A DNA stretch of 64,000 bases from Luteimonas yindakuii (GCF_004803715.2 NZ_CP039383.2:1550001-1614000); one strand, 5' to 3'; shown: positions 1 to 9,218, numbered from the stretch's first letter. A program made the numbers and translations. Notes: generated by a model not told the origin, from the sequence alone.

Positions 1-622
1 ACAGTTTCTCGTACAGGCCGCGGCCTTCCTGCGGGCTGCGCACCATGTTGGCGACCACCTGTACCTGGCCGACGCCACGCTCGCGCGCGAGCACCTTGAT
101 CAGCGCATAGGCGTCGGTGATCGAGGCCGGCTCGTCGCAGACCACGACCAGCGTGTCCTGCGCGGCCTGGCAGAAGGTGAGCACCGAATCGGTGATCCCG
201 GCAGCGGTATCGACCACCAGCATGTCGAGGTCGCGCTGCAGATCGTTGAAGACGTTGACCAGGCCTGCGTGTTCGGCGGGACGGAGTTCGGCCATGTGCC
301 GGCGGCCGGAGGCGGCGGGGACGATCATCACCCCCGACGGGCCTTCCAGGATCACCTCGTCGAGGCTGCAGCGCCCGGCGACGAGGTCGGCCAGCGTGTG
401 GCGCGGCGAGAGCCCCAGCAGCACGTCGACATTGGCCAGGCCGAGGTCGGCATCCAGCAGCAGCGTGCGCTTGCCGAGCTCCGATAGCGCGATCGCCAGG
501 TTCGCCGACACGTTGGTCTTGCCCACGCCGCCCTTGCCACCGGTGACGGCGAGGGTGCGCACGGGCTGGAGTGCGGGCGGGACGGCGACGGACATCGGCG
601 GCAGGGTCTCAGGCGACAGCAT
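1..622 (-). CDS. flhG: FlhG/FleN, MinD-like ATPase controlling flagellar number (partial, 3' end outside window)
   Basis: ParA/MinD-family ATPase that limits flagellar number, acting with FlhF and restraining FleQ. About 207 N-terminal residues are visible; the gene runs off base 1. The deviant P-loop KGGVGKT is at residues 30-36, followed by the family segment LLDADLGLANVDVLLG and the switch-like VVDTAAGITDS. The ATG at 622 lies inside flhF, whose stop is at 609-611, so the genes overlap by 14 bases and are probably translationally coupled. A second in-frame ATG at 595 (codon 10) would remove the overlap. The short N-terminal extension shows no DQAxxLR motif, which in several FlhG proteins stimulates FlhF GTPase activity. 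Identity is secure; the exact start is not. Confidence 0.93.
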   Translation of the reverse strand, partial: MLSPETLPPMSVAVPPALQPVRTLAVTGGKGGVGKTNVSANLAIALSELGKRTLLLDADLGLANVDVLLGLSPRHTLADLVAGRCSLDEVILEGPSGVMIVPAASGRRHMAELRPAEHAGLVNVFNDLQRDLDMLVVDTAAGITDSVLTFCQAAQDTLVVVCDEPASITDAYALIKVLARERGVGQVQVVANMVRSPQEGRGLYEKL

Positions 623-2105
623 GGGTGTGCTCCGGGGCGGAATGCTCGGATGCCATGGGCTTATCGGCATCGCGGCGGAGATCTTCAAGGCGAAGCACCA
701 GATGGGCGGCATTGGCCCGGCTCAGGTCTTCCGGGATGCGCTGGCCGTCGGTGGTCCAGGTCAGCGGCAGCTGGTGGTCGACCACCACCGACAGCGCGCT
801 GCCGAGGCGGCTGGTCTCGTCGAGCTTGGTCAGCACCACGCCCTGCGGGCGCGCGTGCTCGAAGCGGCGCACCACTTCGTCGAGGTCGGCGAAGTGGGTG
901 TTGGCCGGCAACACCAGCAACGTGCGGACCTGGCGCGCGGCGCGCAGCCAGTTGAGCTGGCCGGCCAGTGCGCGGTCGCGCTGGCTCAGGCCCGCGGTGT
1001 CCACCAGCACCAGCCGGTAGTCCTGCAGTTTCTGCAGCAGCTGCAGCAGGCTGGCCTCGCTGTCGGCCTCGTGCACGGCGATGCCGAGCTGGCGGCCGTA
1101 GCTGTGCAGCTGTTCGCGGCCACCGATGCGCGCGGTGTCGGTGGTCACCAGCGCGACGTCGCGCGGCTGGTACTGGGCGGCGTACAGCGCGGCCAGCTTG
1201 GCGATCGTGGTGGTCTTGCCGGCGCCGGTGGGACCGACCAGGGCGATCACCCCGGCCTCGTGCAGCGGATCGACCGGGCAGATCGGCAGCTTGCGCGAGA
1301 TCAGGCCCAGCATCAGCCCGCGGGCGCGGTGTTCAGGGGTGTCGGCGGGGATCTGCAGCACCACGTCGCGGGTGATGCCGGCATCGAAGCCGTAGTCCTC
1401 CAGCAGGTCCATCATCTGTGCGCGCACCGGCGAGCCGCGCAGGCGTTCGTCGGTGAGGCGGGCCATCTCGCGCTCGATCATGGTGCGCATCTGCGCCAGT
1501 TCGTCGCGCATGCGCGCCAGTTCGCCGTCGCTGGCGGGCGCCGGCGGCGTCGGGACTGCGGCGAGCACCGGCGCCGGCGGCTCGGGTGCAGGGGCTGGGC
1601 GGTCGTCGACCGGGGCCACCGGCGGACGCGTGCGCGCCAGCAGTTCGGCGAAGGCGGGGCCGTCGAATTCGTCGCCTGCGTCGCGGGCCCTGGCGGCTGA
1701 CGTGGGTTCGGCGACCGCAGCTGCGGCCCGGCGCGGCGTGGCACGCGGTGTGGCCGGTGCCGCCATGGCGGCGACCGCTGGCGCTGGCGCCACCGGCGCG
1801 GGGGTGGAGGTGCCCGTGACCGGCGCGGTCGTCGTGGCGGGCGCGAGTTCACGCAACCAGCGTTCTGCCGGCGCGAGCGGCCGTTCCGGCGCGACCACCG
1901 CAGGTGCCGGTGCTTCGGCCGGCGGGCGCGGCTGCGCCTCGAGGGCGCGCTGCAGGCAGGCTTCGTCGTAGTTGCTGGCCGCCACGATCTCCACGCCCTC
2001 GTCGGTGCGGCGGTTGGAGAGGATCACGGCATCGGGACCATGGGCGTCGCGCACCATCTGCAGTGCGGTGCGCATGTCGGCGGCGACGAAGCGGCGGATG
2101 TTCAT
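609..2105 (-). CDS. flhF: FlhF, SRP-type GTPase for polar flagellar placement
   Basis: SRP-family GTPase (498 aa) that recruits the first flagellar components to the cell pole. An N-terminal domain opens with MNIRRFVAADMRTALQMVR. A long Ala/Pro-rich linker (about residues 80-200) is followed by an N-domain and a G-domain with the P-loop GPTGAGKTTT (Lys297), the DTAGLSQRD switch motif and the guanine-specificity motif TKLDE. The linker is low-complexity and unlikely to be conserved. It starts 37 bases after the flhA stop and its end overlaps flhG by 14 bases, so it belongs to the flhB-flhA-flhF-flhG operon. No separate promoter was seen in the short gap. Confidence 0.97.
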   Translation of the reverse strand: MNIRRFVAADMRTALQMVRDAHGPDAVILSNRRTDEGVEIVAASNYDEACLQRALEAQPRPPAEAPAPAVVAPERPLAPAERWLRELAPATTTAPVTGTSTPAPVAPAPAVAAMAAPATPRATPRRAAAAVAEPTSAARARDAGDEFDGPAFAELLARTRPPVAPVDDRPAPAPEPPAPVLAAVPTPPAPASDGELARMRDELAQMRTMIEREMARLTDERLRGSPVRAQMMDLLEDYGFDAGITRDVVLQIPADTPEHRARGLMLGLISRKLPICPVDPLHEAGVIALVGPTGAGKTTTIAKLAALYAAQYQPRDVALVTTDTARIGGREQLHSYGRQLGIAVHEADSEASLLQLLQKLQDYRLVLVDTAGLSQRDRALAGQLNWLRAARQVRTLLVLPANTHFADLDEVVRRFEHARPQGVVLTKLDETSRLGSALSVVVDHQLPLTWTTDGQRIPEDLSRANAAHLVLRLEDLRRDADKPMASEHSAPEHTHAVA

Positions 2106-2142
2106 GACTGTTGCCCGTGGTTCGAAAGGGGTGACGCGTTGT

Positions 2143-4227
2143 TCAACTGATCGTGCCCACCAGCTTCAGGCGCCGGTCTTCGGGGACTTCCGTGTAGGCC
2201 AGCACCGACAACCCGGGCACGCTGTGGCGGACCAGGCGCGCCAGCGCGGCGCGCACCTGGCTGGGCACCAGCACCACGGCCGGTTCGTTCCTGGCCTCCT
2301 GCTGGCCCGCGCAATCGGCGAGGCTCTGCTGCAGGCGTTCGGCGAGGCCCGGTTCCAGTGCGGCACCGGCGCCCTGTGCGGAGTCCTGCAAGACGCGTTC
2401 CAGCGTCGGCGCCAGCGTGTACACCGGCAGTTCGGTGGCCGGCCCGGCGATCTCCTGGACGATGAAGCGGCCCAGCGCGGTGCGCACCGCGGCGGTGAGC
2501 TGGGTGGGGTCCTGGGTGTGCGCGGCGTGCTCGACCAGCGACTCGGCGATGCGCCGCAGCTGGCGCACCGGGATGCGCTCGATCAGCAGGTTCTGCAGCA
2601 CGCGCACCACCACCGACAGCGGCAGCGACTTCGGGGTCAGGTCCTCGGCGAGTTTCGGCGTGCTGCGCGCAAGCGTCGCCAGCAATTGCTGCACTTCCTC
2701 GTGGCCCAGCAGTTCCGGTGCCTGCTCTCGCACCAGGTGCGAGAGGTGGGTGGCGACCACGGTGGCGGGATCGACCACGGTGTAGCCGGCGGCTTCGGCC
2801 TGGGCACGCTGCAGCGGCAGGATCCACAGCGCGTCGAGCCCGAACGCCGGGTCCTTGCCGGGGATGCCCTCGATCGGATGCAGGGTGCCGCCCGGGTCCA
2901 GTGCCAGCAGGCGGTCGGGGTGGATGTCGGCGGTCGCCACCGGCACGCCGTGCACCAGCAGGCGGTAGGCGGTGGGTGCGAGTTCGAGGTTGTCGCGGAT
3001 ATGCACCGGCGGGATCAGGAAGCCGATGTCCTGGGTGAGCTTGCGACGCACGGCCTTGATCCGCGCCATCAGTTCGCCGCCCTGGGCCTTGTCGACCAGC
3101 GGGATGAGCCGGTAGCCGACTTCCAGCCCGAGCGGATCGACCGGGCGCAGGTCGTCCCAGCCGAGTTCGGCGGTGGCGGCCTGTTCGGGCGAGGGCAGGG
3201 CGGGATCGGGATTGGCGGCGGCGATCGCGGCTTCCGCCTCGCGCTTGCGCATGTACCAGGCCCCGTAGCCCACCAGCGCGGCGAGGCTCAGGAAGGCCAG
3301 GTTCGGCATGCCCGGCACGAGGCCGACGACCAGCAGGATCGCGGCGGCGATAGTCAGCGCCTTGTGCTGGCCGAACACCTGGCCGGTGACGGCGCCGCCC
3401 ATGTCCTGCGAGCGCGAGGCACGGGTCACCAGCAGCGCGACCGCGGACGACACCAGCAGGGCCGGGATCTGCGACACCAGGCCATCGCCGATCGACAGCA
3501 GGGTGTAGGTGGCGGCCGCTTCGCCGGCCGGCATGCCGTGCTGGAGCACGCCGATCGCCAGGCCGCCGATCACGGTGACGAACAGGATCAGGATGCCGGC
3601 GATGGCATCGCCGCGGATGAACTTGCTGGCGCCGTCCATCGCGCCGTAGAAGTCGGCTTCCTGGCGCACTTCCTCGCGACGCGCCTTGGCTTCCTCGCGG
3701 GTCAGCAGGCCGGCATTGAGGTCGGCGTCGATCGCCATCTGCTTGCCGGGCATGGCATCGAGGATGAAGCGCGCGGTCACTTCCGACACGCGCCCGGCGC
3801 CCTTGGTGATGACCATGAAGTTGATGATGGTGAGGATCGCGAAGGCGACGATGCCGACCGCGAAGTTGCCGCCCACCACGAACTCGCCGAACGATTCGAT
3901 CACCTTGCCGGCCGCGTCGGGGCCGTTCTGGCCGTGCAGCAGGATCACGCGGGTGGAGGCCACGTTGAGCGCAAGGCGCAGCATCGTGGTGATCAGCAGC
4001 ACGATCGGGAAGATGCTGAAGTCCAGCGGGCGCTGCACGTAGATCACCGCCAGCAGCACCACCAGCGAGATCGCGATGTTGAAGCTGAAGAGGATGTCGA
4101 GGATGGTCGGCGGCAGCGGCACCACCACCATCGCCAGCAGCGCCAGCACCACCAGCGGCGCGCCAAGGCCATTGCGCAGCATGTCGAAGATGCGCTTCGG
4201 GCCCGGCTGCATCAATGCGGCGCTCAT
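2143..4227 (-). CDS. flhA: FlhA, export-gate protein of the flagellar type III apparatus
   Basis: Integral membrane protein (694 aa, the usual size) that forms the cytoplasmic ring of the export gate and docks export substrates and chaperones. The N-terminal half is a bundle of hydrophobic segments, with the FHIPEP family signature region around TTMLRLALNVASTRVIL. The charged loop containing PGKQMAIDADLNAGL is typical of FlhA. The C-terminal half (from about residue 330) is the soluble docking domain. The ATG at 4227 overlaps the flhB stop by 4 bases, which indicates translational coupling. Confidence 0.98.
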   Translation of the reverse strand: MSAALMQPGPKRIFDMLRNGLGAPLVVLALLAMVVVPLPPTILDILFSFNIAISLVVLLAVIYVQRPLDFSIFPIVLLITTMLRLALNVASTRVILLHGQNGPDAAGKVIESFGEFVVGGNFAVGIVAFAILTIINFMVITKGAGRVSEVTARFILDAMPGKQMAIDADLNAGLLTREEAKARREEVRQEADFYGAMDGASKFIRGDAIAGILILFVTVIGGLAIGVLQHGMPAGEAAATYTLLSIGDGLVSQIPALLVSSAVALLVTRASRSQDMGGAVTGQVFGQHKALTIAAAILLVVGLVPGMPNLAFLSLAALVGYGAWYMRKREAEAAIAAANPDPALPSPEQAATAELGWDDLRPVDPLGLEVGYRLIPLVDKAQGGELMARIKAVRRKLTQDIGFLIPPVHIRDNLELAPTAYRLLVHGVPVATADIHPDRLLALDPGGTLHPIEGIPGKDPAFGLDALWILPLQRAQAEAAGYTVVDPATVVATHLSHLVREQAPELLGHEEVQQLLATLARSTPKLAEDLTPKSLPLSVVVRVLQNLLIERIPVRQLRRIAESLVEHAAHTQDPTQLTAAVRTALGRFIVQEIAGPATELPVYTLAPTLERVLQDSAQGAGAALEPGLAERLQQSLADCAGQQEARNEPAVVLVPSQVRAALARLVRHSVPGLSVLAYTEVPEDRRLKLVGTIS

Positions 4228-5363
4228 CGCGGGGCTTCGCGTGCGCCGTCAGCCTCGTCGACGTCGATGTCGGCAAGCTGCGGCTGCGGCGTGCCGGCCC
4301 GCCAGTTGCGCAACTGGTAGACGTAGGAGAGCACCTGGGCAACGGCAGCGTAGAGTTTCACCGGGATTTCCTGGCCGATCTCCGCCTCCCGATACAAGAC
4401 CCGTGCCAGTGGCGGCGCCGACACCAGCGCGACGCGGTGCTTCTCGCCGACTTCGCGGATGCGCAGGGCCAGTTCGTCGACGCCCTTGGCGACGACCTTC
4501 GGCGCGCGCATGTTGCCGCCCTCGTACTTCAGCGCCACCGCGTAGTGGGTCGGGTTGACCACGATCACGTCGGCGGTCGGCACGTCCTCCATCATCCGGC
4601 GCTGCGACATCTCCTGCTGCAGCTGGCGGATGCGGCCCTTGACCTCGGGGCGACCTTCCGACTCCTTCATCTCCTCGCGCAGTTCCTGCCGCGTCATCAT
4701 CAGCTTCCGCCGCCAGTTCCACTTCTGGTAGGGCGCATCCATCAGTGCCAGCAGCAGCAGCGCGCCGGCGGTCGCCATCAGCATCCACAGCGCGAACTGC
4801 AGCCCGCCGCGGGCGGCGTCCTCGAGCGGCTGGTTGAGCATCGACCGCAGCCGGTTGAGGCTCGGCAACAGGAACAGCGTCGCCGCGCCACCGACCAGCG
4901 CCACGCGCAGCAGCGACTTCAGCAGTTCGGCGAAGCCTTCGGGGCCATAGATGCGCTTGAGCCCGGCCATCGGATCGAGCTTCTTGAGGTCGGGCACCAG
5001 GCCCTTGGTGGCGAAGTTGAAGCCACCCATCACCGCCGGTGCGATGAAGCAGGCCAGCAGCGTGACCAGCAGCAGCGGCGCCAGGATCCACAGGAAGCCC
5101 AGCATCAGCATCGCCGCATGGCCGAACAGCAGGTGCGGCGATTCCAGCAGCGCGAGGTCAGGGGTCAGCGCGACGCGCATCCAGTCGAGTGCGCGCGCGG
5201 CGAAGCCGCCGCCCATGGCCAGCAGCGCGGCCACGCCGGCACCGAACACCGCCACCGTCGACAGCTCGCGCGAGCGCGGGACATTGCCTTTCTCCCGGGC
5301 CTCGCGCAGCCGTTTTTCACTGGGCTGTTCGGTCTTTTCCTGACCGTCTTCGTTTTCCGCCAT
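4224..5363 (-). CDS. flhB: FlhB, autocleaving substrate-specificity switch of the export gate
   Basis: Export-gate membrane protein (379 aa) that switches secretion from rod/hook to filament substrates. The family's self-cleavage motif NPTH is present at about residues 270-273, within VIVVNPTHYAVALKY. Four hydrophobic segments precede it and the N-terminus carries the typical cytoplasmic EDGQEKTEQPSEKRLREAREKG stretch, shortened here to its key residues E-K-T-E-x-P-S. It starts the flhBAFG operon: a 99-base gap separates it from fliR, and a sigma54 element lies at 5396-5411, giving a leader of about 22 bases. Confidence 0.98.
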   Translation of the reverse strand: MAENEDGQEKTEQPSEKRLREAREKGNVPRSRELSTVAVFGAGVAALLAMGGGFAARALDWMRVALTPDLALLESPHLLFGHAAMLMLGFLWILAPLLLVTLLACFIAPAVMGGFNFATKGLVPDLKKLDPMAGLKRIYGPEGFAELLKSLLRVALVGGAATLFLLPSLNRLRSMLNQPLEDAARGGLQFALWMLMATAGALLLLALMDAPYQKWNWRRKLMMTRQELREEMKESEGRPEVKGRIRQLQQEMSQRRMMEDVPTADVIVVNPTHYAVALKYEGGNMRAPKVVAKGVDELALRIREVGEKHRVALVSAPPLARVLYREAEIGQEIPVKLYAAVAQVLSYVYQLRNWRAGTPQPQLADIDVDEADGAREAPR

Positions 5364-5395
5364 CAGTCACGGCCGCTGTTACCTGCCTGGAGCAG

Positions 5396-5411
5396 TGCAA
5401 GGCGCGTGCCG
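5396..5411 (-). promoter_or_regulatory. sigma54 promoter for flhBAFG
   Basis: On the minus strand the sequence reads CGGCACGCGCCTTGCA. It keeps the GG and GC dinucleotides ten bases apart and the full GGCAC-N5-TTGCA pattern found at six other flagellar promoters in this window. Predicted transcription start is near 5385, 22 bases before the flhB ATG. A FleQ-dependent start of a separate flhBAFG transcript is inferred. Confidence 0.8.
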
Positions 5412-5462
5412 CGAAGCGGTGAGGGCGGAACGTGGACGCATCAGCGCAACCCGCGAGTTGGC

Positions 5463-6260
5463 TTATCCCCCGGTCGGAACGCGCCCCGCCGCATCGAACG
5501 CGGCGTCGTAGAGACGTTGCACCGGCGGGCCGAGTTCGCCGGCCAGCATCGCGATCAGGAACAGGCCCACCAGTACCGAGATCGGCAGGCCCAGCTGGAT
5601 CGGGTTGAGCGCGGGTGCGGCGCGCGACAGCACGCCGAAGGCGAGGTTCACCGCCAGCATCGCCACCATCACCGGCAACGCCAGGCTGACCGCGCCGCGC
5701 AGCACCACGGCGAAGAATTCCGGCGCCACCGACAGCGTGGCGCGCACGTCGGGCAGGGCCGTGCCGATCGGCAGCGCCTCGTAGCTGTGCACCAGCAGCG
5801 CCACCATCGCCAGATGGCCGTTGGCGGCGAAGAACAGCAGCCCGAACGCGAGGTAGAACCATTGGCCGATTACGCCCGAGTTCACCCCGCGCAACGGATC
5901 CGACATCTGCGCGAACGACAGGCCGGTGCCCTGCGAGATCAGCTCGCCGGCCAGCGCGCCGGCCTCGAACACCAGCCGCAGCATGAAGCCCATCGCCGCG
6001 CCCACCGCCAGCTCGCGCGCGATCGACAGCACGGTGGCCGCATCGAAGCCGGTGTATGCGGGCGGCGCCGGCAGCAGCGGTGCCAGTGCGAGGCTGATCG
6101 CCAGCGCCACCATCACCCGGATCCGCGCCGGGATCGCACGGGTGCCGATCAGCGGCATCGCCATCAGCAGTGCACCCACGCGCAGCGCGGTCCACATCAG
6201 GGTGCCGATCATGCCGAAGGCCTGCTGGCCGTCGATCGCCATCTGGGTGGCGGCGTCCAT
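5463..6260 (-). CDS. fliR: FliR, flagellar export-gate protein
   Basis: Export-gate core component (265 aa, normal length) that forms the pore complex with FliP and FliQ. It is hydrophobic throughout, with about six to eight membrane segments. The segment NPIQLGLPISVLVGLFLIAM and its surroundings match the FliR/SpaR/EscT family. Its ATG at 6260 is 10 bases past the fliQ stop. It is the last gene of the fliLMNOPQR run; a 99-base gap with a new sigma54 promoter then precedes flhB. Confidence 0.96.
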   Translation of the reverse strand: MDAATQMAIDGQQAFGMIGTLMWTALRVGALLMAMPLIGTRAIPARIRVMVALAISLALAPLLPAPPAYTGFDAATVLSIARELAVGAAMGFMLRLVFEAGALAGELISQGTGLSFAQMSDPLRGVNSGVIGQWFYLAFGLLFFAANGHLAMVALLVHSYEALPIGTALPDVRATLSVAPEFFAVVLRGAVSLALPVMVAMLAVNLAFGVLSRAAPALNPIQLGLPISVLVGLFLIAMLAGELGPPVQRLYDAAFDAAGRVPTGG

Positions 6261-6270
6261 CAGCGCGTGT

Positions 6271-6540
6271 TCAGCCGATCAGGTGCGGGATGCGGTGGAA
6301 CAGGGTGATCGTGTAATCGACCAGGTAGCTCAGCAGGAAGGCACCGAGTGCGAACAGGGCCGCGGTCAGCGCCGCCGCCTTGGCGACGAAGGCGATGGTC
6401 GGCTCGTTGATCTGGGTGGCCGCCTGCACCACGCCGACCACCACGCCGACGATCAGCACGGTGACCAGCAGCGGGCCGCCGACCCACAACGCCACCTGCA
6501 GGCCCAGGCGCAGTTCGGTGAGGGCGAGTTCGGGGGTCAT
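6271..6540 (-). CDS. fliQ: FliQ, flagellar export-gate protein
   Basis: Small export-gate protein (89 aa, normal size) with two membrane helices, roughly residues 16-38 and 50-72. The segment AATQINEPTIAFVAK between the helices is the hallmark of the FliQ/SpaQ family. It lies 3 bases after fliP and 10 bases before fliR, in the invariant fliP-fliQ-fliR order. Confidence 0.97.
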   Translation of the reverse strand: MTPELALTELRLGLQVALWVGGPLLVTVLIVGVVVGVVQAATQINEPTIAFVAKAAALTAALFALGAFLLSYLVDYTITLFHRIPHLIG

Positions 6541-6543
6541 GGC

Positions 6544-7308
6544 TCAGACCGCGTTGAAACTGGCGGCCAGCGTGCCCACCGTCAGCACCCAGCCATCGAC
6601 CAGCACGAACAGCAGGATCTTGAACGGTGCCGACACCAGCATCGGCGACAGCATCATCATGCCCATCGACATCAGCACGCTGGCCACGACCAGGTCGATG
6701 ATGATGAAGGGGATGAACACCAGGAAGCCGATCTCGAACGCGGTCTTGAGTTCGCTGGTGACGAACGAGGCCACCAGCACCTGGAACGGCACCTCTTCCG
6801 GCCCGGCGTAGGTGCTGTGTCCGGCGAGGCCGGCAAACGTCATCAGGTCGGTCTCGCGCACCTGCGCCAGCATGAAGGCGCGCAGCGGCGCGCTGCCCAG
6901 GTCCCAGGCGGCGCGGAACTCGAGCTCGCCGTTGAGCCAGGGGCCGAAGCCATTGGTCCACGCGGCTTCCCACACCGGCGTCATCACCAGTGCGGTCAGG
7001 AACAGCGCCAGCCCCACCAGCACCTGGTTGGACGGCGTCTGCCCGGTGCCCATCGCCTGCCGCAGCAGCGCCAGCACCACGATGATCCGGGTGAACGCGG
7101 TCAGCACCAGCAGCATCGACGGGATCAGCGTGATCGCCGTCATCAGCAGCAGCGTCTGCAGCGGCAGGCTCACCGGTGCATCGCCGATCTGGCCGACGGT
7201 CACCCCCGGAAGCGACGGCAGCTGCGGTGCCGCCCACGCCAGCGATGGCAAGAGCAGGCAGGCGATGGCCACCAGCGCCACGAAGCGGCGCAGCAAGCGG
7301 GACGACAT
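6544..7308 (-). CDS. fliP: FliP, flagellar export-gate protein
   Basis: Core subunit of the export pore (254 aa). It begins MSSRLLRRFVALVAIACLLL with a cleavable signal peptide ending near AWA-AP, a known feature of FliP. The family segments ITLIPSMLLVLTAFTRIIVVL and PFIIIDLVVASVLMSMGMMML are present (each longer than its key part: TAFTRI and IDLVVAS). The frame stays open about 45 codons upstream, but the ATG at 7308 is chosen because it gives the signal peptide and lies one base after the fliO stop. Confidence 0.97.
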   Translation of the reverse strand: MSSRLLRRFVALVAIACLLLPSLAWAAPQLPSLPGVTVGQIGDAPVSLPLQTLLLMTAITLIPSMLLVLTAFTRIIVVLALLRQAMGTGQTPSNQVLVGLALFLTALVMTPVWEAAWTNGFGPWLNGELEFRAAWDLGSAPLRAFMLAQVRETDLMTFAGLAGHSTYAGPEEVPFQVLVASFVTSELKTAFEIGFLVFIPFIIIDLVVASVLMSMGMMMLSPMLVSAPFKILLFVLVDGWVLTVGTLAASFNAV

Positions 7309-7309
7309 G

Positions 7310-7867
7310 TCAGGAGTCCTTGCGCAGGCGTTGCGCGAGCAGTTGCTTGAAATCGGGAAGCTGCTTGAACGACGGCAGCTGGGCTGGCGCCGCCTCGGGC
7401 AGGTGTTCGGGCAGTACGTGCAGGGTGCGCACGCCGCCGGCACCGATGCCGACCAGCAGCTGCTCGCCGCCGACCTGCACCACCGCGGCGCGTTCGCGTG
7501 CGCCGAGCGGAATGCTGGCGACCACGCGCAGGCTCTCGGCCTGGCGGAAGCCGCTGCCGGGCAGGCGCTTGAGCACCCACGCCAGGCCCAGGATCAGCCC
7601 GATCACCAGCAGCAGCGCGATCACCGCGCCGCCAAGGCCGGGTGCCTGCGGCGCATGCGCACCGATCGCCATGGGTTTCGCCGGCGTGGCGACCTCTGCA
7701 CGCAGCTGCTGCGAAGCCACCGGCCTGCTCGCGGTGCCGGACGCCGCCACGTCATCGACGACCGCGGCCGGAGTCACCGCAGCCGGAGCCACCGCAGCCG
7801 CGGTGGTTGCGATCGTGGTGGCCTGTGCGCTGGCCTGCACGATGCCGAGGCTGCCGGCGACGATCAA
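7310..7867 (-). CDS. fliO: FliO, membrane chaperone for FliP assembly
   Basis: Single-span protein that stabilises FliP during gate assembly. A transmembrane helix (LGGAVIALLLVIGLILGLAW) lies near residues 90-112, followed by the FliO domain with LRVVASIPLGARERAAVVQVG. The best start is TTG at 7867, which overlaps the fliN stop as TTGA and gives 185 aa. No ATG exists in this frame until one far upstream inside fliN. The N-terminal 80 residues are Ala/Thr/Val-rich low-complexity sequence. The domain call is firm; the start is moderate. Confidence 0.85.
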   Translation of the reverse strand: MIVAGSLGIVQASAQATTIATTAAAVAPAAVTPAAVVDDVAASGTASRPVASQQLRAEVATPAKPMAIGAHAPQAPGLGGAVIALLLVIGLILGLAWVLKRLPGSGFRQAESLRVVASIPLGARERAAVVQVGGEQLLVGIGAGGVRTLHVLPEHLPEAAPAQLPSFKQLPDFKQLLAQRLRKDS

Positions 7868-8208
7868 CGCAGTCTCCGGATCCGTTCGCTGGGGCTGACC
7901 ACGTCGGTCAGGCGCACGCCGAAACGGTCGTTGATCACCACGACTTCGCCATGCGCGATCAGCGTGCCGTTGACGTAGACGTCGAGCGGCTCGCCGGCAC
8001 CGCGCTCGAGTTCGATCACCGAGCCGCGATTGAGCTGCAGCAGGTTGCGGATCGGCATGCGCGTGCGGCCGACTTCCAGCGACAGCGCCACTGGCACGTC
8101 GAGGATGACGTCGAGGTTGAGGTCGGCCGCATCGTCGGCGCTGTCGGCGCGCAGGTCGTCGAAGCGGGCCGGCTCGGCGGTGGGGAAGACGGTGTCCTGG
8201 GTGTTCAT
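7864..8208 (-). CDS. fliN: FliN, C-ring switch protein
   Basis: C-ring component (114 aa) forming the lower ring of the rotor with FliM and binding FliH at the export platform. The SpoA domain occupies about residues 35-110, with the family motifs VPVALSLEVGRTRMPIRNLL, LNRGSVIEL, DVYVNG and FGVRLTDVVSP. A 30-residue acidic N-terminal extension precedes it. The ATG at 8208 overlaps the fliM stop by 4 bases. Confidence 0.97.
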   Translation of the reverse strand: MNTQDTVFPTAEPARFDDLRADSADDAADLNLDVILDVPVALSLEVGRTRMPIRNLLQLNRGSVIELERGAGEPLDVYVNGTLIAHGEVVVINDRFGVRLTDVVSPSERIRRLR

Positions 8209-9218
8209 GCGGGCATGTCCTGGGGGTCGGTCCGGCGCTGCGGCTGCGCACCGGGCGGATGGGTCTGGGTGATCTTCACCACGTTGTTGCCGTTGGCGCT
8301 GCCGAAACGGCCGGTGAAGACCGGGATGTTCTCGATGCAGATCGGCACTTCGGCCGGCAGGTCGATCGGGATGATGTCGCCGACCTTGAGCCGGGTGAGC
8401 TGGCGCAGGTCGATGCTGCGGCGCGCGAGGATGCTCGACACGCTGACCTCGGCCGACATCAGCTGTTCGCGCATCGAGACGTTCCAGCTCTCGTCGCGGT
8501 CCACGCGGTCGCTCTGGATGCCGGCGTCGAGCAGCTCGCGGATCGGCTCGAGCATCGAATAGGGCAGGGTGATGTGGATCTCGCCGCCGCCGCCCTCGAG
8601 TTCGACATGGAAACGGCTGACCACCACGTACTCGCGCGGGGTGACGATGTTGGCGAAGTGCGGGTTGATCTCCGAGTTGATGTACTCGCACTCCACATCC
8701 AGCACCGGTGCCCAGGCCTCGGCCATGTCGGCGAAGGTCTGCTTCAGCATCAGCTGGATCACCCGCATCTCGGTCGCGGTGAATTCGCGGCCCTCGATGC
8801 GGGTGGGGTAGCGGCCGTCGCCACCGAAGAAGTTGTCGACCACCGAGAACACCAGCTTCGGCTCGAACACGATCAGGCCGGTGCCGCGCAGCGGCTTGAA
8901 CTTGATCAGGTTGAGGTTGGTCGGCACGTAGAGCTGGTGCAGGTAGTCGCCGAACTTGACCAGTTCGATGCCGCGCACCGAAAGGTCGGCGGAACGGCGG
9001 ATCAGGTTGAACAGGCCGATCCGCCACAGCCGCACGAAGCGCTCGTTGACCATCTCCATGGTCGGCATGCGGCCGCGGATGATGCGGTCCTGGCTGGCGA
9101 AGTCGTAGGTGCGGGCCACGCCGGGATCGGGCGCCGGCTCGGTGTCGACCACGCCGGAATCGACGCCGTGGAGCAGGGCGTCGATCTCGTCCTGGGACAG
9201 CAGGTCGTGGGTGCTCAT
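8205..9218 (-). CDS. fliM: FliM, C-ring switch protein binding CheY-P
   Basis: Motor switch protein (337 aa). The N-terminal peptide LSQDEIDALL is the CheY-P binding motif. The middle CheC-like domain includes DRIIRGRMPTMEMVNERF and the C-terminus is a SpoA domain (LTRLKVGDIIPIDLP). The frame is open for thousands of bases upstream, antisense to the efflux operon; the ATG at 9218 is chosen from the family N-terminus and its position 11 bases after the fliL stop. Confidence 0.98.
   Translation of the reverse strand: MSTHDLLSQDEIDALLHGVDSGVVDTEPAPDPGVARTYDFASQDRIIRGRMPTMEMVNERFVRLWRIGLFNLIRRSADLSVRGIELVKFGDYLHQLYVPTNLNLIKFKPLRGTGLIVFEPKLVFSVVDNFFGGDGRYPTRIEGREFTATEMRVIQLMLKQTFADMAEAWAPVLDVECEYINSEINPHFANIVTPREYVVVSRFHVELEGGGGEIHITLPYSMLEPIRELLDAGIQSDRVDRDESWNVSMREQLMSAEVSVSSILARRSIDLRQLTRLKVGDIIPIDLPAEVPICIENIPVFTGRFGSANGNNVVKITQTHPPGAQPQRRTDPQDMPA

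Noticed and set aside
117..1700. Plus-strand open frame over flhG and flhF
   Set aside because: Antisense to two clear FlhG/FlhF genes; low-complexity product with no family resemblance.
1972..4320. Plus-strand 782-residue frame over flhA
   Set aside because: His/Gln/Arg/Asp-rich antisense of FlhA, no domains.
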